NCBI GenBank assembly: GCA_964588535.1
Contig: CAZPQA010000129.1
Coordinates: 1 to 7,724, forward strand
From: NaphS2 sp964588535
Lineage (GTDB): Bacteria > Desulfobacterota > DSM-4660 > Desulfatiglandales > Desulfatiglandaceae
Reading direction: 5' to 3'
DNA: 7,724 nt
In this document: positions 1 through 6,981 of the stretch, piece after piece
Position numbering within the stretch: the stretch's first letter is position 1
Layout of the letters: every line of letters begins with the position of its first letter
Translations under genes and position numbers: made by a program
The notes under the pieces: generated by a model
What the model was told of the DNA's origin: nothing
What the model saw: only the letters and a program-made list of their open reading frames with translations
Databases searched by the model: none

Positions 1-221
1 ACATCCACAACCGTCATGCCGCTTGCCAGCAGTCCCATGGAAAGCCATTTGGCCAGATCGGGAGAACTGAGCCGGCAATCCCGGCCAAGGGTTATCCTGC
101 TGGCATCTTTTCCATGAAAATAAGTCCCGAAAGCGCGTCCCAGGCGGTAAATGGACGCTTCGTTTAACTCGTCGGGGAAAATGCCGCGGATATCATATTC
201 CCTGAAAATATGCGAGATCAC
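1..221 (-). CDS. Phosphomannomutase/phosphoglucomutase, N-terminal fragment
   Basis: This is the first 73 codons of a protein that runs off the left edge. The translation begins with a stretch containing FREYDIRGIFPDEL and continues with YRLGRAFGTYF and TLGRDCRLSSPDLAKWLSMG. That is the typical start of the bacterial phosphomannomutase/phosphoglucomutase family (ManB/AlgC type, alpha-D-phosphohexomutase domain I). The family interconverts hexose-6-phosphate and hexose-1-phosphate; the phosphoserine loop lies beyond the window. The start is taken as GTG at 221, because its GTGA overlaps the stop codon of the upstream guanylyltransferase by 4 nt and an AAGGA lies 9 nt ahead of it. The neighbour uses mannose-1-phosphate, so mannose-6-P to mannose-1-P is the likely reaction, but glucose specificity cannot be excluded. 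Family assignment is firm; substrate preference is inferred from context. Confidence 0.88.
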   Translation of the reverse strand, partial: MISHIFREYDIRGIFPDELNEASIYRLGRAFGTYFHGKDASRITLGRDCRLSSPDLAKWLSMGLLASGMTVVD

Positions 222-1294
222 AGAAGCGCGTCCTTTTTCTTCTCTTTCAGCCAGTCTACGATCTTGCGAATATTCTGGGACTGGTTAAGATCTGCCACCA
301 GTACGGTGTCTCCCGTATCCACCACCAGGCAGTCTTTGAGTCCAAGGCATGCCACCAGCCGATCGCCCTGGCTTGAAATGAAACTTTTTTCGCAGTCGAT
401 GAGGAGGGTTTCACCTTCGGCCAAATTCCAGTCTCTGTCTTGTTCGGCTCCCCTCAACTCATACAGGGATTCCCATGACCCCACATCGCTCCAGCCACAT
501 CCCGAGGGGATCACATACACCTGTTGCCGGGTGTTTTCCATAATGCCGTAATCAAAGGAAATCCTTTCCATGTTTTCGTAGGCCCTTTTGAATTCCATTT
601 CAAAGCGATCTGTTCCCAGGCTTAGAGCAATCTGTTCAAGCCCATCGTGAAGGTCGGGCAATTGTTTTTCAATTTCCGTCAGGATGGTTTCCGGCGTGGC
701 AACGAAAATGCCGGCATTCCAGTAGTAGTCGCCGCTATTCAGATACTCGTGGGCTTTTTCAACATCCGGCTTTTCAACAAAAGCCGAAACCCGGTAAGCG
801 GACACGTCATCTGAACCGGCTGTATCCGGGGTTTTCCGGATATAGCCGTAACCGGTTTCAGGGCGTGTGGGCACGATTCCCAGGGTCACAATGCCCCCGT
901 TGGCAGCCAGTTTTCCGGCAGATTCAAGATTCGCCAGAAACGCCTCGGGATTACTGATGAAATGATCCGCCGGAAGGAATGCCACGGGCGCTTCAGACCC
1001 CAGATGCCGTGCATAAAGGGCGCCCAGGCCTATGCAGGGGGCTGTGTTTCTGCCGACGGGTTCCGCCAGTATGTGAACGCCTCGGCCTTTAAATAGCTCC
1101 CCGGCTTCTTCCCGGTGGTCTTTACCCAGAATCAGAATGACCCGGTCATCAGCGATTAAAGATGTAAGCCGGTCGCAGGTGTCAACGACCATTGCCCCTT
1201 TTCCCGTAATGTCTAAGAATTGCTTGGGCCGCTGCCGCCGGCTTGCAGGCCAGAAACGTGTCCCGGAACCGCCACACATGATCACCGCAAACAT
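218..1294 (-). CDS. manC: Mannose-1-phosphate guanylyltransferase (GDP-mannose synthesis), short form
   Basis: A 358-residue cytoplasmic enzyme that makes GDP-mannose from mannose-1-phosphate and GTP, feeding cell-surface polysaccharide synthesis. The nucleotide-binding signature GGSGTRFWPASR...PKQF is at residues 8-26. Further family motifs are LPADH (107-111), GYGYI (148-152), FVEKP (172-176), WNAGIF (192-197), SFDYGIME (246-253) and GWSDVGSW (267-274). A short beta-rich tail follows, but there is no C-terminal cupin phosphomannose isomerase domain, so this is the monofunctional form rather than the bifunctional enzyme of about 470 residues. The open frame extends six codons further upstream, but ATG at 1294 is preferred: an AAGGAGG sits 5 nt before it and the protein then begins directly with the conserved MFAVIMCGG. 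The gene starts 21 nt after argJ and overlaps the following mutase gene by 4 nt, indicating translational coupling. Confidence 0.93.
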   Translation of the reverse strand: MFAVIMCGGSGTRFWPASRRQRPKQFLDITGKGAMVVDTCDRLTSLIADDRVILILGKDHREEAGELFKGRGVHILAEPVGRNTAPCIGLGALYARHLGSEAPVAFLPADHFISNPEAFLANLESAGKLAANGGIVTLGIVPTRPETGYGYIRKTPDTAGSDDVSAYRVSAFVEKPDVEKAHEYLNSGDYYWNAGIFVATPETILTEIEKQLPDLHDGLEQIALSLGTDRFEMEFKRAYENMERISFDYGIMENTRQQVYVIPSGCGWSDVGSWESLYELRGAEQDRDWNLAEGETLLIDCEKSFISSQGDRLVACLGLKDCLVVDTGDTVLVADLNQSQNIRKIVDWLKEKKKDALL

Positions 1295-1315
1295 GACATC
1301 CTCCTTGATCAAGAT

Positions 1316-2518
1316 CTAGGTTCGATAATCCGCATTGATGTTGATGTATTCGTGGGTAAGGTCGCTGGTGACGATATGGTCACGATGGCTGCCCAGATGG
1401 AGGTCTATGCTGAGCGTGAATTCTTTTCCTGTCATGATTTCAGCTGCCTGTTTTTCGGCTTCCACACCACTACCCAGTCCACCGGATACGATCTGAACGT
1501 CATTAACCCAGATATCAACGCGCGTTTCATCCATTTCTATGTCCGCGCGCCCCAGGGCAGCCATAATCCTTCCCCAGTTTGGGTCCTGTCCGTAAAAAGC
1601 GGTCTTGACAAGACTTGAGTTGGCTACGGTTCTGGCGGCGTTCAGCGCATCTTCGGCGGAAAGGGCATTGTTGATGACCACATCCACCAGTTTCGTGGCC
1701 CCCTCGCCATCTCTTACGATCATTCGCGCCAGATCTTCCATTACGCCGGTCAATCCTTCTTGGAACCGGGCATGACCCTTTTCGGACAGGGCCGTATTGC
1801 CGGCCATGCCGTTCGCCAGTATCAATACCATATCGTTGGTACTGGTATCCCCGTCCACGCTGATGCGGTTAAAGGTTTTTTCAGTGGCAACCTGAAGTAT
1901 TTTCTGCAGGGGTTCGGGCGCTATTTGAATATCGGTGAGGATGAAGCAGAGCATGGTGGCCATGTTCGGCATGATCATGCCGGCCCCTTTGGCAAGTCCT
2001 ACAATGCGGTAGGGCCGGTTTTCGGCCATACCGTCGAAACTGCTGGTTTTGGGAAAAGAGTCGGTGGTCATGATGGCTTGAGCGGCCATGGGTATGCCCG
2101 CAGGTGTCAGGGCCTCTTTCAATCCGGGAATGGCGCTTTTGATCTTGTCCATATCCAGCCTTTGGCCGATTACGCCCGTGGAGGCAACCAGGATCTCGTC
2201 AGGTGAAATACCCAACGCCTTCCCAACGAGATCGGCGGTGCGTTCGGCATCCGCAAGTCCGGGGTTGCCCGTGCAGGCATTGGCATTCCCAGCATTGGCG
2301 ATAATGGTCGTTGCCCTTCCATTTTGAATGTTTTTCTGACTGAGAATAACGGGGGCCGCTTTTACCTTGTTGGTGGTAAAGACTCCGGCTGCTGTTGCAG
2401 CCCTTTCAGATACAATCAAAGCCAGGTCCAGTCCATGGACTTTTTTCAGACCCGATGCCACAGCCGCCGCTTTGAACCCCCGCACGGTTGGTATTCCTTC
2501 GTCTATAGGTCCAGGCAT
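1316..2518 (-). CDS. argJ: ArgJ, glutamate N-acetyltransferase (ornithine acetyltransferase)
   Basis: A 400-residue cytoplasmic enzyme of arginine synthesis. It moves the acetyl group from N-acetylornithine to glutamate, regenerating N-acetylglutamate; some family members can also use acetyl-CoA. ArgJ precursors cut themselves into two chains at a conserved Ala-Thr bond, and this site is present in KGAGMIMPNMATML, with A187 and the nucleophile T188. The oxyanion-hole motif STGVIG is at 113-118, the early VFTTNKVKAAPV at 46-57, and the C-terminus ends in the family-typical NINADYRT. Length is normal. The ATG start is preceded by AAGGTG at 5-6 nt and lies 16 nt after the secA stop, so it is probably co-transcribed with secA. 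From the sequence alone I cannot tell whether it is bifunctional (acetyl-CoA-using) or monofunctional. Confidence 0.96.
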   Translation of the reverse strand: MPGPIDEGIPTVRGFKAAAVASGLKKVHGLDLALIVSERAATAAGVFTTNKVKAAPVILSQKNIQNGRATTIIANAGNANACTGNPGLADAERTADLVGKALGISPDEILVASTGVIGQRLDMDKIKSAIPGLKEALTPAGIPMAAQAIMTTDSFPKTSSFDGMAENRPYRIVGLAKGAGMIMPNMATMLCFILTDIQIAPEPLQKILQVATEKTFNRISVDGDTSTNDMVLILANGMAGNTALSEKGHARFQEGLTGVMEDLARMIVRDGEGATKLVDVVINNALSAEDALNAARTVANSSLVKTAFYGQDPNWGRIMAALGRADIEMDETRVDIWVNDVQIVSGGLGSGVEAEKQAAEIMTGKEFTLSIDLHLGSHRDHIVTSDLTHEYININADYRT

Positions 2519-2534
2519 CTTTTCACCTTACCCC

Positions 2535-5500
2535 CTATTTTCCAGCCCCACAGCATTTCTTGTATTTTTTTCCGCTGCCGCAAGGGCAGGGTGCATTCCT
2601 GCCGATCTTCTGCTCTTTGCGCCGGACTGTAACGCCGCCTGGATCCCCATCTCCGTGGCTGAGGTTCAGGGTTCTTTTTTTCTTTTTGGGCATGATATCC
2701 GGTTCCTGGCGCACGATCTGTACACGGAAAATGGTTCTAAGGATTTCTTCCCGGATCTGATCCATGAGGTCGCCAAACAGGGCAAACCCCTCTTTCTGAT
2801 ATTCTTTCAGGGGATCAAGCTGCCCGTAGCCGCGAAGTCCGATCCCTTCCTTCATGTGGTCCATGGCCAGCAGATGGGCCACCCATTTGTCGTCGATGAT
2901 TTGAAGGATGAGATAGCACTCCAAACGTTCCAGGTCTTCTTTTCCAAACAGCTTTTCTCTTTCCCTGTATTCGGATAGGGTACGCTCTTTGATCATTTCC
3001 GGAAGGTCTTCTATTTTCAGGGCGTCAAAGGCCTCCTGACCCATTTCTTCCGGTCCCATATTGGATGGGAAACCGAACAGCCAGGAAATGCTGTTGTTTA
3101 ATTCTTTCATGTTCCAGTCTTCGGGGTAGGCTTTGGGGTCGATCCACTGTTCAACAATGGACTCTATTTTCTGATCGATCATGTCTTCAATGANNNNNNN
3201 NNNNNNNNNNNNNNNNNNNNNNNNNNNNNNNNNNNNNNNNNNNNNNNNNNNNNNNNNNNNNNNNNNNNNNNNNNNNNNNNNNNNNNNNNNNNNTCGATCC
3301 ACTGTTCAACAATGGACTCTATTTTCTGATCGATCATGTCTTCAATGATTTCCTGGAAGTTTTCTCCGTCCAGGATGCTTTTCCTCAGAGCATAGATGAT
3401 TTCCCGATGTTTGTTCATGACGTCATCATAGTCCAGGAGGTGCTTCCGCATATCGAAGTTGCGGGCTTCCACCTTTTTCTGAGCATTTTCAATGCCCCGG
3501 GAAATCAGGTTGTGTTCAATGGGTTCTCCTTCTTCCATGCCCATCCGTTCCATGATGGAGGAGATCTTGTCGGAACCGAAGATCCTCAAGAGATCATCTT
3601 CCAGGGAGAGGTAGAAGCGGGAGGTGCCGGGATCTCCCTGACGGCCCGAGCGACCTCGCAACTGGTTGTCCACCCGCCGGCTTTCGTGTCGTTCGGTCCC
3701 CAGGATGTGGAGCCCGTCCAGTTCACGAACCCCTTCGCCCAGCACAATATCCGTGCCCCTTCCGGCCATGTTGGTGGAAATGGTCACGGTTTTTGTCTGA
3801 CCGGCGTTGGTAATGATTTCAGCCTCTTTTTCGTGGTGTTTGGCATTGAGCACGGAGTGGGGAACGCCGGCCCGTTTGAGCATTTTGCTCAACATTTCAG
3901 ATTTTTCGATGGAGATGGTGCCCACGAGAACCGGCTGGCCCCTGTCGTAAAGTTCCTTGATTTCGTCAACAGCGGCTTTGAATTTTTCCCTTTCGGTCTT
4001 GTAGATGACATCCGGGAAATTGGTTCGCGCCATTTCCTTGTTTGTGGGGATGACCACTACGTCCAGTTTATAGATGTTATTGAATTCAGCCGCTTCCGTG
4101 TCCGCTGTACCGGTCATGCCGGCCAGCTTTTCATACATGCGGAAGTAATTCTGAAAGGTCACCGTGGCCAGGGTCTGGTTTTCTCCCGCCACTTTTACCC
4201 CCTCCTTGGCTTCTACCGCCTGATGCAGGCCATCGCTCCACCGACGCCCCGGCATCATTCTGCCCGTGAATTCATCCACGATCACAATCTGGTTGTCTTT
4301 GATGACATAGTGGACATCCTTTTCAAAGAGCCAGAAGCCTTTGATGAGTTGCTGCGTGGCATGGATCAGTTCGGAAGTCCGCATGTATCGTGCTTCAACT
4401 TCCCGGAGCCGTTGGTCTTTTTCTGCATCGCTGAGGCTTTCCATCTGGCGGATATTATGGCTTTCATCGTCCATGTCGGGAATCATGAAATCATCCGACC
4501 CCTTACTAGACAAAAGATCGATCCCCTTTTCAGTGAGTTCCACAGCGTTGCTTTGTTCATCGATGGTGCAGTACAGATCCTGGTCCAGCTCAGGCAAAAT
4601 CTTTTGGGAGCGCAGCATGCTTTCTGTTCGGTCGATCTGTTTTTTCAACGCCTGGTTCTGGGCCACCATGTCCAGATAAACCGGGTTTTTGGGATCACCC
4701 CTCTTGATTTTGAGCAGTGTTTCGATGGTGTTGTCATCCAGCTGATCGCTATCCAAAAGCTGGCGCACGTCTTTTAACAGGGAACGGACGATGGCGCTCT
4801 GTTTCTGCCTGAGTTGCATGACAAGGGGCTTGACCTCTTCGAATATCTTGTTTTCACTATGTTCCATGGGGCCGCTGATGATCAGCGGCGTTCGTGCTTC
4901 ATCGATAAGGATGCTGTCCACTTCATCCACGATGGCATAACGGAATTCCCTTTGAACAAAATCTTGCACTTCAAACTTCATGTTGTCGCGAAGGTAATCA
5001 AAGCCGAACTCATTGTTGGTGCCGTAAGTGATGTCGCAGCCATAGGCCTCTTTACGTTCAACATCATCCATGCCGTGTACAATCACCCCCACGCTCAGAC
5101 CCAGAGCGCGGTATATGGCCCCCATCCATTCGGCGTCCCTTTTGGCCAGATAGTCATTGACCGTTACCAGGTGGACCCCCCGGCCTTCCAGGGCGTTGAG
5201 GTAGAGCGGCAGGGTCGCTGCAAGGGTTTTGCCCTCGCCCGTTTTCATTTCAGCGATCTTTCCCTCATGAAGGACGATCCCTCCGACAAGCTGAACGTCA
5301 AAATGTCGCATGCCCAGGGTTCTGACCGAGGTTTCTCTCACGGCGGCAAAAGCCTCGGGAAGGATGTCGTCCAGGGTTTCTCCCTTGTTAAGCCGCTCCT
5401 TGAACTCAGCTGTTTTTAAAAGCAGATCTTCATCCGAGAAGCTCTGAAAGTCCGGTTCCAGCTGATTGATACTTTCCACCAGGGGCACCATCAGTTTGAG

Positions 5501-5551
5501 GGTGCGTTCGTTCTTGCTACCGAAAATTCCTTTTATAACTTTTCCAAACAT
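2535..5551 (-). CDS. secA: SecA, preprotein translocase ATPase (broken only by an assembly gap)
   Basis: The ATP-driven motor that pushes unfolded preproteins through SecYEG at the inner membrane. The N-terminal part (5551-3294) has Walker A MKTGEGKT (K108), Walker B VDEVD (D209), FTGRMMPGRRWSDGLHQAVE, motif GTDIVLG (599-605) and QLRGRSGRQGD (630-640). The C-terminal part (3193-2535) has the helical scaffold region around LRGYGQLDPLKEYQKEG and ends in a SEC-C zinc motif, CPCGSGKKYKKCC. The two parts lie in different frames across 100 N, but each flank carries the same 55 bp. Removing one copy plus the N run (155 nt) gives one 953-residue frame with no stop. E. coli SecA has 901 residues; the extra length is mostly in the preprotein cross-linking domain. 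The ATG at 5551 has only a weak ribosome binding site (a GGT 9-10 nt upstream), but it encodes the usual SecA N-terminus (MFGKVIKGIFGSKNER). First gene of the secA-argJ-manC-mutase cluster. Confidence 0.96.
3139..3193. repeat. 55-bp direct repeat flanking the gap, left copy
   Basis: This stretch is identical, base for base, to 3294-3348 on the other side of the N run. Both copies encode the same SecA segment (IEDMIDQKIESIVEQWI). The most economical explanation is one genomic copy present at the overlapping ends of two contigs that were scaffolded but not merged. Confidence 0.95.
3194..3293. other. Assembly gap of 100 N
   Basis: A run of exactly 100 undetermined bases, the usual placeholder length for a scaffold gap of unknown size. 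Because the flanks overlap by 55 bp, there is probably no missing sequence at all. Confidence 0.98.
3294..3348. repeat. 55-bp direct repeat flanking the gap, right copy
   Basis: Exact second copy of 3139-3193. The repeat ends precisely at the edges of the N run on both sides, as expected for contig ends trimmed at an assembler overlap rather than for a biological duplication. Confidence 0.95.
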
Positions 5552-5603
5552 GATTTTTTACCAAATATGTGAGATTTGTCAGGCATTGATGCTATCAGGG
5601 CGC

Positions 5604-5632
5604 ATTAAAAAACTTTGTGGAGTAAAAATCAA
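5604..5632 (-). promoter_or_regulatory. Candidate sigma-70 promoter for the secA cluster
   Basis: On the minus strand a -35 box TTGATT (5632-5627) and a -10 box TTTAAT (5609-5604) are separated by 17 nt. They match the consensus at 4 and 5 of 6 positions. The predicted start of transcription near 5597 gives a leader of about 45 nt before the secA ATG. The 146-nt space between the M23 gene and secA shows no clear terminator hairpin, so read-through from the M23 gene is also possible. Confidence 0.5.
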
Positions 5633-5697
5633 GGGCTTATGCGTCAGTGGACCATTTCTTTGCGGGGGATGCTGAATGGGCGTGAAAAATTTTGAAA

Positions 5698-6606
5698 TCA
5701 ATTGAGAATATAGCGAAGCGGGTTTACCGGGGCATTGTTCAGGTGAACTTCGTAGTGAAGGTGGGGACCGGTTGTTCTGCCTGAACTGCCGACCAAACCG
5801 ATTTTTGTGCCTTTTTTGACATACTGCCCTTTTTTGATCAGAGATTTTTTCAGGTGTGCATATTTTGTTTTGAAGCCTCTGGCGTGCTTCATGACGACGA
5901 CCCTTCCATAGCCGCGTTTCCAGCCGTTGAAGATCACCATTCCATTTGCAGGCGAGAGAATTGGAGAGCCGCTCCTTGCTGAGATATCGATTCCTCTATG
6001 GAACTCTTTCTTTTTGGTGAAAGGGGAGGTGCGGTAACCGAAACGGGAGCTCAACCATCCCCTGGTGGGCCAGATGGATGGTGTTGAAGCCAGAAGCATT
6101 TTTTGATCGTCAAGGAATTTCGCCAGTTCTGCATTGTTTTCCTTGCGCTGTTCTATGTCACCTTCAAGATCATCCAGGGACTTGTGTATGGCGCGGATCA
6201 TTTTTCGGTCGGTTTTGCGCAGATTTTCCTTCGGGTCGAGCAGTATGGCGTCTGAACCGCCCATGCCCCTGAATTTTTCCTTATCTTCAGCGCCCACCTG
6301 GCGCGCGAGGGTTTTGAGCTTTTTGTCCTGATTCCTAAGCTCGGCCATATCCAGAGAGACGGCTTGGATACGATTGGCCATTTGGATCAGCTGTTTCTGC
6401 TGAAGCGCATTTTCCGTCTCCAGCAGGGTCATGTGAGGGACCTTTGCTTTAAGGGAGAGATAATCTTTAACAACCCCGAAACCCAGGAAGGTGAAACCTG
6501 CCAATAGAAGAATGGCAAGAACGGGGAGTATTCTTGGAAGCCTGAATTGTTTTACCCTGGTGGTCCCTTCCGGAACCAGCAGCACGGTGAACTTTTTAGA
6601 AAACAA
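5698..6606 (-). CDS. Membrane-anchored M23 (LytM-type) metallopeptidase
   Basis: A probable peptidoglycan endopeptidase, or a regulator of one, facing the periplasm. With the start chosen here it has 302 residues: a short cytoplasmic segment (MFSKKFTVLLVPEGTTRVKQ), one membrane helix at about 24-46, a charged region likely to form coiled coil (about 50-173), and a C-terminal M23 domain. All zinc-site residues are present: H203 and D207 in HRGID, H251 in YAHL, and H282/H284 in GPHLHYEV. It is therefore predicted to be catalytically active, unlike degenerate EnvC/NlpD-type members. The frame is open back to a TTG at 6702, but that TTG is part of a perfect -35 box. The TTG at 6606 has GGAG 7 nt ahead and gives the N-terminus I recall for related proteins. 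It ends 146 nt upstream of secA. The substrate bond is not known from sequence. Confidence 0.9.
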   Translation of the reverse strand: MFSKKFTVLLVPEGTTRVKQFRLPRILPVLAILLLAGFTFLGFGVVKDYLSLKAKVPHMTLLETENALQQKQLIQMANRIQAVSLDMAELRNQDKKLKTLARQVGAEDKEKFRGMGGSDAILLDPKENLRKTDRKMIRAIHKSLDDLEGDIEQRKENNAELAKFLDDQKMLLASTPSIWPTRGWLSSRFGYRTSPFTKKKEFHRGIDISARSGSPILSPANGMVIFNGWKRGYGRVVVMKHARGFKTKYAHLKKSLIKKGQYVKKGTKIGLVGSSGRTTGPHLHYEVHLNNAPVNPLRYILN

Positions 6607-6673
6607 TAAAACACTCCAGAAATTGAAGGTATCACGTCGAGCAGACAACCGAATACGATTCACTGACATCGGT

Positions 6674-6702
6674 TTGATAGCATACTCGTTTTTGACTGTC
6701 AA
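6674..6702 (-). promoter_or_regulatory. Strong candidate sigma-70 promoter for the M23 peptidase gene
   Basis: On the minus strand a perfect -35 box TTGACA (6702-6697) is followed after 17 nt by TATCAA (6679-6674). A TG placed one base before the -10 box makes an extended -10. Transcription would begin near 6667, about 60 nt before the TTG start at 6606 and downstream of the start of the longest open frame. Confidence 0.65.
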
Positions 6703-6731
6703 CCGGCTTTAAGATTATTTTTTCCAGTAAC

Positions 6732-6884
6732 CTAAACCTCAAGAATTTTCTGCTGGTGCGGTTCATGATATTCTTCGGCGACCAGGTCCCTTCGATCATC
6801 GAAAATGTCCTCACGGCCACATGAGGCATAAAAGCTCATTAACGCAAGGAACAAAAGGTTTCGTTTCATTAAACTGAATTTCAT
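6732..6884 (-). CDS. Possible small lipoprotein, 50 residues, function unknown
   Basis: I do not recognise this protein. From ATG at 6884 it reads MKFSLMKRNLLFLALMSFYASC followed by an acidic, strongly charged tail of 28 residues ending in QQKILEV. The N-terminus has a basic stretch, a hydrophobic core and a cysteine at position 22, as in a lipoprotein signal peptide. The residue three before the cysteine is Tyr rather than the usual Leu, so the lipobox (YASC) is imperfect. A GGAAG lies about 10 nt before the ATG and a good promoter lies further upstream, which favours a real gene. The mature peptide would have only 29 residues. It precedes the M23 peptidase gene on the same strand, which has its own promoter. 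It could instead be a chance frame or the remnant of a longer lipoprotein gene. Confidence 0.45.
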   Translation of the reverse strand: MKFSLMKRNLLFLALMSFYASCGREDIFDDRRDLVAEEYHEPHQQKILEV

Positions 6885-6918
6885 GGTGGGGAATCTTCCG
6901 CTAAATTCATATACAAGA

Positions 6919-6947
6919 AGTATACTGTTTTGATAGACTGTGTTCAA
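6919..6947 (-). promoter_or_regulatory. Candidate sigma-70 promoter for the small lipoprotein gene
   Basis: On the minus strand TTGAAC (6947-6942), a 17-nt spacer and TATACT (6924-6919) match the consensus at 4 and 5 of 6 positions. The predicted transcript starts near 6912, leaving about 28 nt before the ATG at 6884. It overlaps the divergent promoter of the HAD gene. Confidence 0.5.
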
Positions 6948-6957
6948 ATGATTTAAT
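6930..6957 (+). promoter_or_regulatory. Candidate sigma-70 promoter for the HAD hydrolase gene
   Basis: On the plus strand TTGATA (6930-6935), a 16-nt spacer and TTTAAT (6952-6957) each match the consensus at 5 of 6 positions. The predicted start near 6964 leaves a leader of about 18 nt that carries the AGGAGG ribosome binding site at 6972-6977. Confidence 0.5.
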
Positions 6958-6981
6958 TTCTCAAAGCAATCAGGAGGCGAG

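Noticed and set aside
1760..2206. Plus-strand frame of 148 codons within argJ
   Set aside because: Antisense to conserved ArgJ sequence including the self-cleavage site; glycine- and histidine-rich composition typical of a shadow frame.
2367..2978. Plus-strand frame of 203 codons spanning the argJ/secA junction
   Set aside because: It runs opposite the ends of two firmly identified genes and shows no recognisable domain.
3139..3348. A biological tandem duplication or insertion within secA
   Set aside because: The repeats end exactly at the N run, and collapsing them restores the frame perfectly, which fits overlapping contig ends better than a duplication.
3407..4777. A 456-codon open frame on the plus strand, antisense to secA
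   Set aside because: It lies entirely opposite SecA, whose conserved motifs span the same bases. Its translation has no recognisable domain, and it is explained by codon bias of the real gene.
4814..5419. A 201-codon plus-strand frame opposite the N-terminal part of secA
   Set aside because: Mirror frame of highly conserved SecA sequence (Walker A and B); no ribosome binding site or family resemblance.
5579..5605. A possible 8-residue leader peptide (MRPDSINA) ahead of secA
   Set aside because: Its ATG overlaps the -10 box of the only good promoter, so it would not be on that transcript, and it has no ribosome binding site.
6632..6829. A 65-codon minus-strand frame between the M23 and HAD genes
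   Set aside because: It overlaps the better supported lipoprotein frame and the M23 promoter, and has no signal, domain or ribosome binding site.
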